A stretch of 64,000 nucleotides of DNA from AP-15 sp963845735. GTDB taxonomy: Bacteria; Pseudomonadota; Alphaproteobacteria; ATCC43930; CGMCC-115725. A program made the translations under genes and the position numbers. A model generated the notes under the pieces. The model searched no databases. It worked only from the letters and a program-made list of their open reading frames with translations, and was not told the origin of the DNA. The DNA lies in the NCBI GenBank assembly GCA_963845735.1, contig CAWJTR010000039.1:1-64000 (forward strand), read 5' to 3'. This document shows, in pieces, positions 47,489 to 59,701 of the stretch (positions within the stretch are counted from its first letter, which is position 1; each line of letters opens with the position of its first letter).

Positions 47489-47519
47489 GCCGGCCCCTCC
47501 TCCCATATCAGCGACACCG

Positions 47520-49043
47520 TCAGCGCCCCTGCACCGGCAGGATCGGCGGCAGCGGGTTGAAGTTCAGCGGGGCGGCATTTTCAATATTCTCGCGGCTCGG
47601 CAGCTGGGCGGCATTCCACCCGCCGCCCAAAGCCTGGATTAGGCTGGCGCTCGCGACGAGCCGGCTTTCGCGGATCGTCAGCGCCGTTTCGGCGTCGCCA
47701 AGCGCGGTCTGCTCGGCGACGATGACGCTGGTATAGGCGACGGTGCCCGCCAGATATTGGTTATTCAGGACGCGAACCGCTTCGCGCGCCGAAACGACGG
47801 CAGCGTCTTGGACTGTTGCCTCTTCGGCGAGGATCCGCAGCGCGGCGAGCTGGTCCTCGACTTGCTGCAACGCGGTCAGCACAGTCTGCCGGTAGTTGGC
47901 AAGGTCTTCATCGAAGACCGCAACCGCCGCCTGGACTTGCGCGTTGCGCAGGCCGGCGTCGAATACTGTCTGGGCCAGGTTCGCGCCGAACGACCAGAAT
48001 TCGCCGGTTTCACCGATGAGCCTATTCAACGATGCGGCGGAAGTGCCGGCATCGGCTGACAGCGTAATTGTCGGATAGAAGGCGGCGACCTGGACCCCGA
48101 TCTCGGCGTTGGCCGCTTGCATGGTCCGCTCGGCGGCGGCGATGTCGGGGCGGCGTTCGAGCAAGGCCGAGGGCAGCCCGGGCGGGATCTCCGGCACCTC
48201 CTCGACGAAATCGGTGGGCGCGATCGTCAGTTCGGCCGGCGGGACCCCGATCAACACGGCAATCGCATGCTCGAATTGCGCCCGGGTTACTCCAGTCGCG
48301 ATCGCCTGCGCCTGTGTCGACTGCAATTGGGCCTCGGCCTGCGAAACATCCGATTGCGCTGCCGTGCCGGCGGCATATTGATTTTGGGTAATGCGGAGCG
48401 ACTCGGCGAAGTCTTTGGCCGATTGGTCGAGCAGCCGCTTCAACTCGTCGGCGATGCGCAATTGCAGGTAGTCGCCGGCAAGCGTGCCCTGTGCCGAGAG
48501 CCGCGCATTGGCGAGATCGGCGGCGCTTGCCTGCGCCGTCGCGACATTGGCCTCGACCGTGCGGCGGACCTGACCCCAGAGATCGGGGGTCCAGCTCGCT
48601 GCGACATTGTCGCTGAAAAAACTCCCGATGCGGCCACCGCTTCCGACCAGGAAGGACGACGAGCCGGTGCCGCTCGAGGCGCTGCCGCCGCTGCGCGAGC
48701 GCTGGGCCTGGAAGCCAACGGTTCCGGTCGGGAAAAAGCCGGCGCGGGCTTCGGCGACAATTTCTTCCGCCTGGCGCAGCGCCGCGGCGGCGGCCTTGAG
48801 GTTCTGGTTGGAGATGTCGATGCGCCGCTCGAGCCCATCGAGGACCGGATCGTTGTAGATCGCCCACCACGCGCCGCGACTGATCGTGTCATTCGGCTGG
48901 CCGAGCTTCCATCCCGGCTGCGGCCGCGCCTCCTTGTATAGCGCCGGTACCAGAGCCCCGGGGCGGTGGTAGTCCGGGCCGACCGTGCATGCCGAAAGGA
49001 TAGCGGCGCCGGCGACGACGCCCCTCAATGCGGCGCGTCTCAT
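47520..49043 (-). CDS. outer membrane factor lipoprotein, NodT/TolC family
   Basis: 507 residues. The lipobox LSAC (C19) after a short signal peptide, then VGPDYHRPGALVPALYKE, and two repeats of the long helical hairpin (LRQAEEIVAEARAGFFPT, QVEDQLAALRILAEEATVQ) define the NodT branch. It forms the outer-membrane exit duct of an RND pump. The ATG at 49043 overlaps the stop of the mdtC-like gene as ATGA, so it is the last gene of the efflux operon. The frame is intact to the stop. Confidence 0.9.
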   Translation of the reverse strand: MRRAALRGVVAGAAILSACTVGPDYHRPGALVPALYKEARPQPGWKLGQPNDTISRGAWWAIYNDPVLDGLERRIDISNQNLKAAAAALRQAEEIVAEARAGFFPTGTVGFQAQRSRSGGSASSGTGSSSFLVGSGGRIGSFFSDNVAASWTPDLWGQVRRTVEANVATAQASAADLANARLSAQGTLAGDYLQLRIADELKRLLDQSAKDFAESLRITQNQYAAGTAAQSDVSQAEAQLQSTQAQAIATGVTRAQFEHAIAVLIGVPPAELTIAPTDFVEEVPEIPPGLPSALLERRPDIAAAERTMQAANAEIGVQVAAFYPTITLSADAGTSAASLNRLIGETGEFWSFGANLAQTVFDAGLRNAQVQAAVAVFDEDLANYRQTVLTALQQVEDQLAALRILAEEATVQDAAVVSAREAVRVLNNQYLAGTVAYTSVIVAEQTALGDAETALTIRESRLVASASLIQALGGGWNAAQLPSRENIENAAPLNFNPLPPILPVQGR

Positions 49044-52000
49044 TCGCCGGGTTCGGCAACCTGTCCCGCATCGAGGCGCGGGTGGCCCGGGCGCCAGCGC
49101 CGCTGCGCCCACAGGCGGAACCGGTCGAGATAGAGATAAATCACCGGTGTGGTGTAAAGCGTCAGCACTTGGCTGACCATCAGCCCGCCGACGATCGAGA
49201 TGCCCGAGCGGGCGGCGCAATTCGGCGCCCTCGCCAAACCCGATCGCCAACGGAAGCGCGCCAAGCATCGCCGCCAGGGTGGTCATCATGATCGGACGGA
49301 ACCGCTTCAGGCAGGCCTGATAGATCGCTTCCCGTGAGCTCAATCGCAGGCTGCGTTCCGCGTCGAGGGCGAAGTCGATCATCATGATCGCGTTCTTCTT
49401 GACGATCCCGATCAAGCAAGATCACGCCGATCAGCGCAATGATGCTGAATTCGGTGTCGGTCACGATCAGCGCCAGCACCGCACCGACCCCGGCCGAGGG
49501 TAAGGTCGACAGGATCGTAATCGGGTGCACGTAGCTTTCGTACAGCACGCCAAGCACGATATAGACGGCGAGCAACGCCGCCACGATCAGCACCGGCTCA
49601 TTCGCCAAGGATTGCTCAAAGACCTGGGCCGTGCCCTGAAAGCCGCCATGGACTGTCGATGGCATGTCGAGCCGCTGCGACCGCGTCCTCGATCGCCTGC
49701 TGCGCTTGCCCGAGCGATACGCCCGGCGCCAGGTTGAACGAGATCGTCGCGGCGACAAACAGGCTCTGGTGATTGACCGCAAGCGGCGTGTTGCCCGGGC
49801 CGAAATGGCTGAAGGCGGAAAGCGGCACCATGGTTTCGGATGCTGTACTGACCGCAGCGCCGGTCGAGGTGGCGCCGTGGCCGGTATTGGCAAGCGAGTT
49901 ATTTGCTTGGTTGCGCGCGGTGTCGCTGGCGATCTGAGCCGCGGCGGTGGTTGCTGCGCTGCCGCTCGCGGCCGGCTTGGTGGCGGAAATCGTGCCGGCG
50001 AGCGCGTTGGTCGACTGGGTGCCGCTGACCGTGCCGCCAGCGGTGCTGACATAGATGTCTTTCAGGATTTCGGGAGTCTGCCAGAACTTCGGATCGGCCT
50101 CCATTACGACGTGATATTGGTTTTGCGCGGCGTAGATCACCGACACTTGGCGCTGGCCGAAGGCATCGTAGAGCGTGTTGTCGATCTCGGCGACGTTGAG
50201 GCCGAGACGGGCAGCGGTGGCGCGGTCAATAACCAGATCACTCTCCAGGCCCTTTTGCTGCTGGTCGAGGTTGACCTCGGTTATCCCTTTGATTTTTTGC
50301 AGCGCGGCTTCGACCTTGGGCGCCCACTTGTAGATTTCGGCGGAATCGTCGCCAAGCAGCGTATACTCATATTGCGCGTAGCTCGCGCGCCCCCCAACCC
50401 GGATGTCGCTTGCCGGCTGGAGAAAGAGCCGCGCGCCGGCGACCTGGTTGAATTTGGGGCGCAGCCGGCCCATGACCCGCTCCATCGACACGTGTCGCTC
50501 GGACAACGGCTTTAATACGACGAATACGAAACCGCCATTGGTCTGGCCGCCGCCGGTAAAGGCGCTGACGCTCTGGACCGCCGGATCCCGCCGAATGATA
50601 TCGACGAACTGGGTCAGTTTCTTTTCCATCAGCTGGAAGGAGATGCTCTGATCGGCCTGAATGCCGCCGAACATCAGTCCGACATCTTGAGTGGGAAAGA
50701 AGCCCTTTGGAACGATGATGCTGAGATAGATGCCCAGGCACAGCGTCGCCAACAGGCTCAGCATCACGAGCGACGGCCACTGCAGAGCTCGGCGCAGGGT
50801 ACGGTCGTACAGTCCGAGGACCGCCACAAAGGTGCGCTCGCTGGCCCGGTACAGCCTGCCGCGTTTGTGGTCGCGCGGGTCGCCGAGCACATACGCGCAC
50901 ATCATCGGCGTCGTGCTCAGTGAAACGGCGAGGGAAATCGCGATCGCGACCGACAAGGTCATGGCGAACTCGCGAAACAGCCGGCCGACGATGCCGCCCA
51001 TCAGAAGGATCGGGACAAAGACCGCGATCAGTGACAGGCTCATCGACAGCACGGTGAAGCTGACTTCGCCGGCGCCTTGCAGCGCCGCCTGCATCCTGGT
51101 CATGCCGGCTTCCATGTGCCGGGTAACGTTCTCCAGCACGACGATCGCATCGTCGACGACGAAGCCGGTCGAAATCGTCAACGCCATCAGCGAGAGGTTG
51201 TCGAGGCTGTAGCCCAAAAAGTACATGACCCCGAAGGTGCCGATCAGGGAGACCGGCACAGCCACGCTCGGGATCAAGGTCGCCCGCACATTGCGCAGGA
51301 ACGCGAAGACGACGAGCACGACGAGAATTATCGCGATGATCAGAGTGCGCTCGACGTCGTGCAGCGAGGAGCGGATCGTGATCGTCCGGTCCAATGTCAG
51401 TGTGACATTGATGGCGCTCGGGATCGAAGCCTCGAGTTGCGGCAAGATCGCTTTGACGCGATCGACTGTGTCGATGATGTTGGCGCCGGGTTGTTTGTAC
51501 AGAAAGACCAGAACAGCCGGATTGCCGTTGGCGAGTCCTTGGTTCCTTATATTCTCGACCGAGTCCTTGACTTCGGCAATATCGGTCAGGCGCACCGGCG
51601 ACCCATTACGATAGGCAATCACCAGGGGCCGGTAATCGGCGGCGTGGTTCGCCTGATCGTTGGTGTAGATCTGGAAGCGCCGGTCACCCTCTTCGAGCAT
51701 GCCCTTGGGACTGTGCGCGTTGGCCGAGGCAAGCGCCGCGCGCACGTCTTCGAGGCCGATCCCGTATTTGAACAACGCCAGTGGATTGAGCTCGACCCGC
51801 ACGGCCGGTAGCGAGCTGCCGCTGATCACCACCTGCCCGATGCCTTCGATCTGCGACAATGCCTGCTGCATGACCGTCGAAGCCGCGTCATAAATCTGGC
51901 CGCGGGTCAAAGTGCCGGAGGTCATCGCCAGGATCGCGATCGGGGCGTCGGCCGGGTTGACTTTGCGGTAGGTCGGGTTCTGGCGCAGGCTGGTCGGCAG

Positions 52001-52355
52001 ATCGGCGCGGGCGGCGTTGATTGCTGCCTGGACATCGCGCGCGGCGCCGTCGATGTTCCGGTCGAGATTGAACTGCAAGGTGATGCGTGTCGTATTGACG
52101 GTGCTCGTCGAGGTCATCTGAGCTGACATCGGCGATGACGCCGAGATGGCGTTCGAGCGGCGTCGCCACGGTTGTGGCCATCGTGTCGGGGCTGCCGCCC
52201 GGCATCGTCGCAAAAACAGAGATGGTCGGAAAATCGACCTGCGGCAGTGGCGCCACCGGCAGCTTCGAGAAAGCGAAGATTCCGGCCAATGCGACCCCGA
52301 TCGTCAGCAAAGTCGTCGCGACCGGCCGCTTGATGAACGGCGCAGCCGGGTTCAC
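49040..52355 (-). CDS. mdtC: RND efflux inner-membrane transporter, MdtC-like (four frameshifts)
   Basis: About 1,100 residues. It starts with a GTG at 52355 (NPAAPFIKRPVATTLLTIGV) overlapping the mdtB-like stop (GTGA). RND landmarks are GFVVDDAIVVLENVTRHMEAG, GRLFREFAMTLSVAIAIS and LLIGIVKKNAIMMIDFALDA. Shifts are at about 52121 (an extra T), 49672 (an extra G), 49413 (an extra T: CTTGATCGGG for CTGATCGGG) and 49211 (an extra C). Each correction restores the canonical sequence. An Ala/Ser/Thr-rich insert of about 70 residues (near 49830-50050) lies before MVPLSAF and is unusual. It works with the mdtB-like protein, probably as a heteromer. Confidence 0.85.
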
Positions 52356-55300
52356 CGCAGCGCGCTCTCCGGCGCAGCCCTGCCGCCGCTCGTGCTCCGG
52401 CGGACCCACTCGCCGAGCCGGTCGAAGCCGAGATAAATGACCGGGGTCGTAAACAAGGTCAGCAACTGGCTGACGATCAGCCCGCCGACAATCGTTACGC
52501 CCAGAGGGCGGCGCAGCTCCGAGCCCACCCCGGTGCCGAGCATCAGCGGCAGGGCCGCAAATATCGCCGCCATCGTCGTCATCAGGATTGGCCGGAAGCG
52601 CAACAGGCAGGCCTGATAGATCGCCTCTCGCGGCGGCTTGCCCTCGTTGCGCTCGGCGTCAAGGGCAAAGTCGACCATCATGATCGCATTCTTTTTGACA
52701 ATGCCGATCAACAGGATGATGCCAATAATGGCGATCACGCTCAGATCACTGCCAACGATCATCAGCGCCAATAGAGCGCCGACCCCGGCCGAAGGCAGAG
52801 TCGAAAGGATCGTGATCGGGTGAATGAAGCTCTCGTAGAGCACACCCAACACGATGTACATCGCGATGATCGCCGCGATGATCAGGATCAGCTCGTTGCC
52901 GAGTGCTGCCTGAAAGGCCAGTGCGGCGCCCTGGAACACGGTGATCATGCTGGCCGGCAGCCGGATCTCCTTTTCGGCCTGCTGTATGGCATCGACTGCC
53001 TCGCCGAGCGAGGCGCCGGGCGCCAGATTGAACGACACCGTCGTCGACGGGAACTGCCCGAGATGATCGATCTCGAGCGGTGCCGTCTGCTCCTGGACCT
53101 GAGCGATCGTAGACAGCGGGACCTCACCGTTTGCCGCGGTCGACGACGGTAGGTAGATCGTTCCCAGGGAGGTCAAGGATTGCTGCTGCAGCGGATCCGC
53201 CTCGAGGATTACCCGATACTGGTTCGACTGGGTAAAAATCGTCGAAACGATGCGCTGGCCATAGGAATCATAGAGCGCATTGTCGACGGTTGCCGGGGTG
53301 ATCCCAAAGCGCCCCGCGGTGGCACGGTCGATATTGGACATATGCCGAAAGGCCGTTCTGCGAAAAGGTGCTCCCGACATCCTCGAGCTGCGGGATTTGT
53401 TCCAGCCGCTGCAGCAATTTCGGGACCCAAATTGCGAACTCGGCCGAATTGGCGTCTTCGAGCACGAATTGGTACTGGGATCGGCTGACCGTCGCGTCGA
53501 TCGTCAAATCCTGGACCGGCTGCATATAGAGCGTGATCCCGTCGACTTTTGCGGTCTCTCTCTCCAGTCGCCGGATAATGTCGCTGGCCGAACTTTGACG
53601 CTGATCGAGCGGCTTCAGGTTGATCAGAAAACGGCCGCTGTTGAGGGTCGTGTTGGTGCCGTCAACGCCAATGAAGGACGTAAGGCTGTCAACATCGGGA
53701 TCGTCGAGAACTACTGCCGCCAATGCCTGCTGGCGATTGGACATCGCGGCGAAAGACACCGAGGGCGAGGCCACCGAAATGCCCTGGATCAGGCCGGTGT
53801 CCTGGACCGGAAAGAAGCCCTTCGGGATCACGATGTAAAGCAGCACGGTCAGGGCGAGGGTAGCGACCGCCACCAGCAGGGTCATCGGCTGATGATCGAG
53901 CACCCAGTTCAACACCCGGCCATAGCGGGCGATCAGCGCATCGAACCATTCTCCACTCTTGCGCGCGATCCACAGCATTTCCGATGGCTGCTGGTGGCGC
54001 AGGATTTTGGCGCACATCATCGGCACCAGGGTCAGCGCCACCACTGCGGAAATGACGATGGTGACGGCAAGGGTGATGGCAAACTCGCGAAACAGCCGGC
54101 CGACCACGTCGGGCATGAACAGCAGCGGGATCAGCACCGCGATCAGCGAGATCGTCAGCGAGATGATCGTAAATCCGATCTGCGCCGAACCCTTCAGCGC
54201 TGCCTGCAATGGCGGGTCACCGGCTTCGATATATCGAGATATGTTCTCGATCATCACGATCGCGTCGTCGACCACAAAGCCGGTCGCGATCGTCAGCGCC
54301 ATCAGCGACAGATTGTTGAGGCTGAACCCGGCCAGATACATGAAGGCGAGCGTGCCGACGAGTGAAAGCGGTACCGAGAGGCTCGGGATCAGGGTCGCGG
54401 ACGGGCTGCGCAGAAACAGGAAAATCACGGCGACGACCAGCACAACCGCTAGCCCGAGCTCGAATTCGACATCGGCGACCGAGGCCCTGATCGTCGTGGT
54501 GCGATCGGTCACGACTTCGACGTTGACCGCCTCGGGAAGCCCCGCTTTGAGCGCGGGCAGCAGTGACTTGATCCTGTCGACAACGGCGATGACGTTGGCA
54601 TTGGGCTGGCGCTGGACGTTGACGATGACTGCCGGCTCGGTGTTGACCCAGGCGGCGAGCTTGGTGTTCTCGGCGGCGTTCTCGGCATGGGCGACATCGG
54701 AGAGCATGACCGGCGCGCCGTTCCGATAGGCGACGACCAGATCGTTGTATTCGGAGGCCTTTTTGATCTGGTCATTGGCGTTGATCGTGTAGGCCCGGCT
54801 CGGCCCGTCGAAATTGCCTTTGGGGGTGTTGACGTTGGCATTGGCCAGGGTCGTGCGCAGATTGTCGATGTTGAGCCCATAAGCGGCGAGCTGCAGATTG
54901 TTCGCCTGGATGCGCACCGCCGGGCGGTTGCCGCCGCTGATGCTGACCAGGCCGACGCCGGGCAGTTGTGAGATCTTCTGCGCGAGGCGGGTGTCGGCGA
55001 GGTCCTCCAACTGGGTCAGGGGCAATCGTCTTCGACGTCAATGCCAGGGTCAGGATCGGCGCGTCGGCCGGGTTGACCTTGGCGTAGATCGGCGGCGCCG
55101 GCAGATCCGAGGGCAGTAGATTACCCGCCGCGTTGATCGCCGCCTGGACTTCCTGCTCGGCCACATCGAGACTGAGATCGAGGCTGAACTGCAGGGTGAT
55201 GACCGAGGCCCCGGCCGAGCTCGTCGAGGACATCTGGTTCAGCCCCGGCATCTGGCCGAACTGCACTTCGAGCGGCGCGGTAACCGAGGAAGTCATTACA

Positions 55301-55470
55301 TCGGGGCTGGCGCCGGGATAGAACGTCTGCACCTGAATCGTCGGATAATCGACCTCGGGCAATGCCGAGAGCGGCAGAAACCGGTAGGCGAACAGCCCGA
55401 CCAGCATAATCGCCGCCATCAGCAGCGTCGTCGCGACCGGGCGCAGAATGAACAGACGAGACGGGTTCAT
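52352..55470 (-). CDS. mdtB: RND efflux inner-membrane transporter, MdtB-like (two frameshifts)
   Basis: About 1,038 residues beginning MNPSRLFILRPVATTLLMAA at 55470. It has the standard FYPGASPDVMTSSVTAPLE, GFVVDDAIVMIENISRYIEAG and LLIGIVKKNAIMMVDFALDAE phrases and 12 expected membrane helices. The frame shifts at about 55030 (an extra A in ACGATTGCCC) and about 53352 (an extra C in GTCCAATATC); removing each restores SKTLPLTQLEDLAD and AYVNIDRATAGRF. Its ATG overlaps the mdtA-like stop and its stop overlaps the mdtC-like GTG, an unbroken translational chain. Confidence 0.87.
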
Positions 55471-56826
55471 TGCGCGGGCTGGTGTCCGCCTCCGTGGCCC
55501 TTGCCCTGGCGCCGGGTATGAGGCCCGGCGCCGTTCGCCGGCCTGCCGGAAGCGGCCCCGCCCCCGCCAGCCGAAACGAGCGTAACCTTGGCCCCGTCCT
55601 TCAGCCGGTCGGCGCCATCGTCGACGACGCTCTGGCCGGCTTGCAGCCCCGAGAGGATCACGACGCGCTGACCGTCGGTCGGGCCGAGCTCTACCTTCTG
55701 CACCGACACCGTGTTACCGGGCTTGACCAGATAGACAAAAGTGCCGGGGGCGCCGCGTTGGATCGCCGAGCTTGGGACGATATCCACGCCTTGCAGTGTC
55801 TCGACCAACAGCTTGATGTTGACGAACTGGTTTGGAAACAGGCTCTCGTCTGGGTTGTCGAAGGTTGCCCGAAGCTTGACCGTACCGGTCGTGGTATCGA
55901 TCTGGTTGTCGATCGTGTCGAGTTTGCCGACTGCGAGCTGGGTCGCTCCGGTGCGGTCGTAGGCGGTGGTGGGCAATGTCGCACCCGCGTGCCACTGTTT
56001 CAGCACCTCGGGCAAATTGTCCTCGGGCAGGGTGAAGATGACCGATATCGGCTGCAGCTGGGTGACGATGACGATGCCGTTGGCATCGCTGGTCTGCACG
56101 TAATTGCCCGGATCGACCTGGCGCAGGCCGACCCGGCCGGTGACCGGCGAGATGATATGGGTATAGGTCAGGTTGAGCTTTTGCGCGTCGATCTGGGCTT
56201 GATCCGAACATGATCTGGGCCCGATCCTGGCCGACGGTCGCGATTTGGGTGTCGCGCGTCTGCGTCGCGATCGAGTTTTGCGCGACGAGAGTGTTGTAGC
56301 GCTTCAGGTCGAGCTCGGCGTTCTTCAAGGTTGCCTGGTCCTTGGCGAGCTGGGCCTGAGCCTGCTCAAGCGCCACCTGGTAAGGGCGCGGGTCGATCTG
56401 GGCGAGAAAGTCGCCCTTTTTTACGTGCTGGCCTTCCTGGAACCCGACCGACATCAGGTAGCCGTTGATTTGGGTCTTGACCGTAACCACGGCCAGCGGG
56501 GTGACGGTGCCGAGCCCGCTCAAAGTGACCGGCATATCGCCTCTTTGAACCGTCGCCGTACCAACCGGCACCGGACCGCCGAAAGCGGCGCGCCCACCCG
56601 GGCTCGGTTGCTTGCCAGGCCGCGGCAAGTACCACACCGCCGCCCCGACGATGGCCGCCACCAGCAGCAGCCAAAGGATCGGCCGCAGCCGCGACCGGCG
56701 GCGCCCCGTCCTCGGGGAAATTTCCGTCGGCGGGAGGGCATGCTCCTCGCTGCCCGGACCAAATACGTCGCCGGGCTCGCTCGCCCGTCTCGGTGGAGCT
56801 TCGATATCGCTGCGCTGCTCGTCCAT
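55467..56826 (-). CDS. mdtA: RND efflux periplasmic adaptor, MdtA-like (frameshifted)
   Basis: About 452 residues. A basic cytoplasmic N-terminus, a membrane anchor (LRPILWLLLVAAIVGAAVWY, about 47-66), the barrel/lipoyl segments (GTVTPLAVVTVKTQINGYLM, KKGDFLAQIDPRPYQVALEQ) and an alpha hairpin. After an extra A at about 56208 come SAQIDAQKLNLTYTHIISPV and the beta-barrel GVDIVPSSAIQRGAPGTF. The C-terminus is Gly/His-rich (RRQGKGHGGGHQPAQ). It links the two RND proteins to the outer membrane factor. It is the first gene of the operon; 185 bp divide it from the divergent TPP enzyme gene. Confidence 0.87.
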
Positions 56827-57011
56827 CGTCGTCTAACGAAAACCTCGCCGAGGCGAGCTTAGCAAGCCCGCAACCGCGCGTCCCCTGCGCCGCGGCAGCC
56901 GATTATAGGCCGCCCCGGCGCGTGGCATCCCGGCGCGCGCAAAGCCCCTTTCGTCACACCGCCCTATCGTCTCAAATGGGATATCGCAATTCGGACGATC
57001 GAGGTCGGGTC

Positions 57012-58711
57012 ATGGCGGCAAATCTTGCACCTCTCAGCGGCGGCCAGCTGGTCGTCGCCGCGCTGCGGGCGCATCGGGTCGAGATGGCCTTCAGCGTCGC
57101 CGGCGAGAGCTATCTCGAAGTGCTCGATGCGCTTTACGACGCCCCCGAGATCCATCTCGTGACCTGCCGCCAGGAGGGCGGTGCGGCATTTATGGCCGAG
57201 GCCTACGGCAAGCTCACCGGCAAACCCGGGGTGCTGCTGGTGACCCGCGGGCCGGGCGCCTGCAACGCCTCGATCGGCATCCACACCGCGTTTCAGGATT
57301 CGACGCCGATGGTCGTGCTGGTCGGCCAGGTTGCCCGCCACCAGATCGACCGCGAAGCCTTTCAGGAGGTCGATTTCCGCCGCATGTTCGCGCCGCTCGC
57401 CAAATGGGTGGCGCAGATCGACATGGCCGAGCGCGTGCCCGAGCTGGTCAACCAGGCGTTCCAGGTCGCGACTTCCGGGCGCCCCGGCCCGGTCGTCCTG
57501 GCGCTGCCCGAGGACATGCTGCGCGATCGTCGCTGCAGCTCCGGTCTCCGGCCCCTACCTTCAGGTGCGCGCCCATCCCGGTGCGGCGGATCTCGCGGAG
57601 TTGCGGCGGCTGCTCGCGGCGGCGCAGCGGCCGATGATGCTGGTCGGCGGCAGCGGCTGGAGCGACGCGGCCTGCCGCGACATCACCCGCTTTGCGGTGG
57701 CGAACGATCTGCCGGTCTGCTGCTCGTTCCGGCGTCAGGATATCGTCGACAACCGCTCGCCATGCTTTGCCGGCGATCTCGGCACCGGGGCGAGCCCGAC
57801 GCTGGTCGCGCGGGTCAAGGAATCCGACCTGTTGCTGGCGGTCGGCGCGCGCATCGGCGAGATCACCTCGCAATCCTACTCACTGATGGGCATCCCCGAT
57901 CCGGGCAAGACCCTGATCCATGTCCATCCGGCCGCCGAAGAATTGGGCCGCGTCTTTCGCCCGACCCTGGCGATCCAGTCGGGCATGCCCGAATTCGCCG
58001 CCGCGGCGGTGGCGCTCGAGCCGGCGCCGGCGCACTGGTCGGCCTGGCGGGCGGCGGCGCGCGTCGAGTACGAGGCGGGGCTCCTCCCCTCCTCCGCCGG
58101 CAGCGCCGCGCTCGATCTCGGCCAAGTCATGACCTGGCTGCGCCAGCGCCTGCCCGACGACGCGATCGTCACCAGCGACGCCGGGAATTTCAGCGGCTGG
58201 CCCAACCGCTTTCTGCAATACCGCCGGCCGGGGCGCCAGCTCGGCCCGACCAGTGGTGCGATGGGCTACGGGGTTCCGGCCGCGGTCGGGGCCAAGCTCG
58301 TCCATCCCGATCGTCTGGTGGTCGGGTTTTGCGGCGACGGCGGCTTTCTGATGACCGGGCAGGAATTGGCGACGTCGCTCGCCGAGGGCGTCGGCCCGAT
58401 CATCCTCCTGTTCAACAATGCGATGTACGGCACGATCCGCATGCATCAGGAGCGCCGCTTTCCCGGGCCGCGTCGTCGGCACCGCGCTGGCGAACCCCGA
58501 TTTTGTCGCCCTCGCCCGCGCCTACGGCGCTTTCAGCGCGCGGGTGACCCGCACCGAAGAGTTCGCCCCCGCCTTCGAAGAAGCCGCCGCCGGCAAGCGC
58601 GCCGCGGTCATCGAGCTCGCAATGGACCCGGAAATCATCACCACCCGCACCACCCTCTCCGCCATCCGCCATCACGCCGAAGCGCAAAACACCGCAAAAG
58701 CCGAGGCCTGA
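57012..58711 (+). CDS. thiamine-pyrophosphate enzyme, acetolactate-synthase-like (two frameshifts)
   Basis: About 566 residues. The cofactor-activating Glu is in VTCRQEGGAAFMAEAYGKLT, then LVTRGPGACNASIGIHTAFQ. The C-terminal TPP motif is GDGGFLMTGQELATSLAEGV ending in LFNN, and GTIRMHQERRFPG precedes the last shift. Shifts are at about 57527 and 58470 (GGGCC for GGCC, restoring FPGRVVGTALANPDF). It may decarboxylate a 2-oxo acid or join one to another; members outside the isoleucine-valine pathway act in varied catabolic steps. It stands alone and divergent from the efflux operon. Confidence 0.82.
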
Positions 58712-58842
58712 TGCGGGTTCTCCATCGGGTTCCGAGCACTTCCCGTCAGCGGACACCTCAGTCCGCGCCAAGTCGCGCCCTTCGCCTCGCTTCCGGCGAA
58801 ACGCGAAGTTGCGCCTGGCCGTTCGGCGCAACGGAATGCGGC

Positions 58843-59170
58843 CTACCCCGCCGCCTTCTCTCCTGGAAAGGCCGTGGTGTGCGCGCCTCGTAGTATGGCT
58901 TCGGGATCAAGCCTGCCAAAGTATTCGATCAGGCCGCCAACGATGCCGGTCCATCCGGTCTGATAGCGGGCGCCGATGCCGGCGCTGTTGTCGCCATGGA
59001 AGTACTCGTAGAACAACAAGTGGTCGCGCCAATAAGGATCACGCTGAAATTTTTCCGTACCACCGTATACCGGGCGGCGGCCGCTTTCGTCGCGCAAAAA
59101 ATCCGAGCCAGGCGATTGGCGATCTCATGCCCAACCTCGAACAAATTAATCAACTTGCCCCATTCCGCGC
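58843..59170 (-). pseudogene. C-terminal remnant of a GH63-like glycosidase
   Basis: The last 84 codons read RPVYGGTEKFQRDPYWRDHL, then LFYEYFHGDNSAGIGARYQT and GWTGIVGGLIEYFGR, which are the closing segments of MGH1/GH63-type glucosidases of about 880 residues. Just upstream, in another frame after a shift near 59095, is GKLINLFEVGHEIANRLARI, a further match. Beyond about 59170 no matching sequence is found. So only about 110 residues remain, without the catalytic barrel start, and the gene is dead. Confidence 0.75.
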
Positions 59171-59346
59171 GTCTGAGACCCCGGGGCGTAGTCGGCTTCG
59201 GACCACGACAGCGCCCTGCTGGAGGCCTCGCCGCGCACGCGCTGATTGGCACTTACTTCATAAAACCTTCATCTATTCCGGATTGATCGACGCAGCGCGG
59301 TGTCTAATACTCTGGTGCAGATTGAACAAATTATTGGTCCGAGAAA

Positions 59347-59547
59347 ATGCCGGAGACCTTTCCATACCGCGTGATTCTGGCTTCAGTCAGCGCGACCGCA
59401 GTGGCGCTGGGGTGCATCGTTCTCACCGTCGCTTCTATCTTCACGCCCGGCGATCTGGTGATCAGTACCGTCTCCTGTTCCGTCGGCGCCGCGATCTGCA
59501 ACAGTCTGAGCGGCGGACGGGGTTGGCGCGAACCGATTGATCCGTAA
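59347..59547 (+). CDS. small predicted membrane protein
   Basis: 66 residues with two hydrophobic helices (VILASVSATAVALGCIVLTV and LVISTVSCSVGAAICNSLSG) joined by a short loop. No known family. The start codon is preceded only by a weak CGAGAA element. Codon composition is GC-rich like neighbours. It is likely real but is unsupported by context, as it stands alone. Confidence 0.45.
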   Translation: MPETFPYRVILASVSATAVALGCIVLTVASIFTPGDLVISTVSCSVGAAICNSLSGGRGWREPIDP

Positions 59548-59701
59548 GGGGCGCGGGCAAACCGGCGGCGACCCGGGTCTTGCAAGCCGGCGGGTAGAAA
59601 TTACGATCGGTGGCGGCTGAACCCGCAGCAGCGGGCCAAGGCGGATCGCACCAATTGCTGGCCCAGGCCGCCCTTCATCACGAAGGCCGCCGGACAAGGG
59701 G

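Noticed and set aside
49180..50052. Separate genes for the C-terminal pieces of the MdtC-like pump
   Set aside because: Each piece continues the same RND protein in order, joined by single-base corrections, so they are one gene.
53280..54365. Plus-strand frame of 361 codons opposite the MdtB-like gene
   Set aside because: It is an antisense shadow rich in His/Arg/Gln; the minus strand encodes a standard RND pump.
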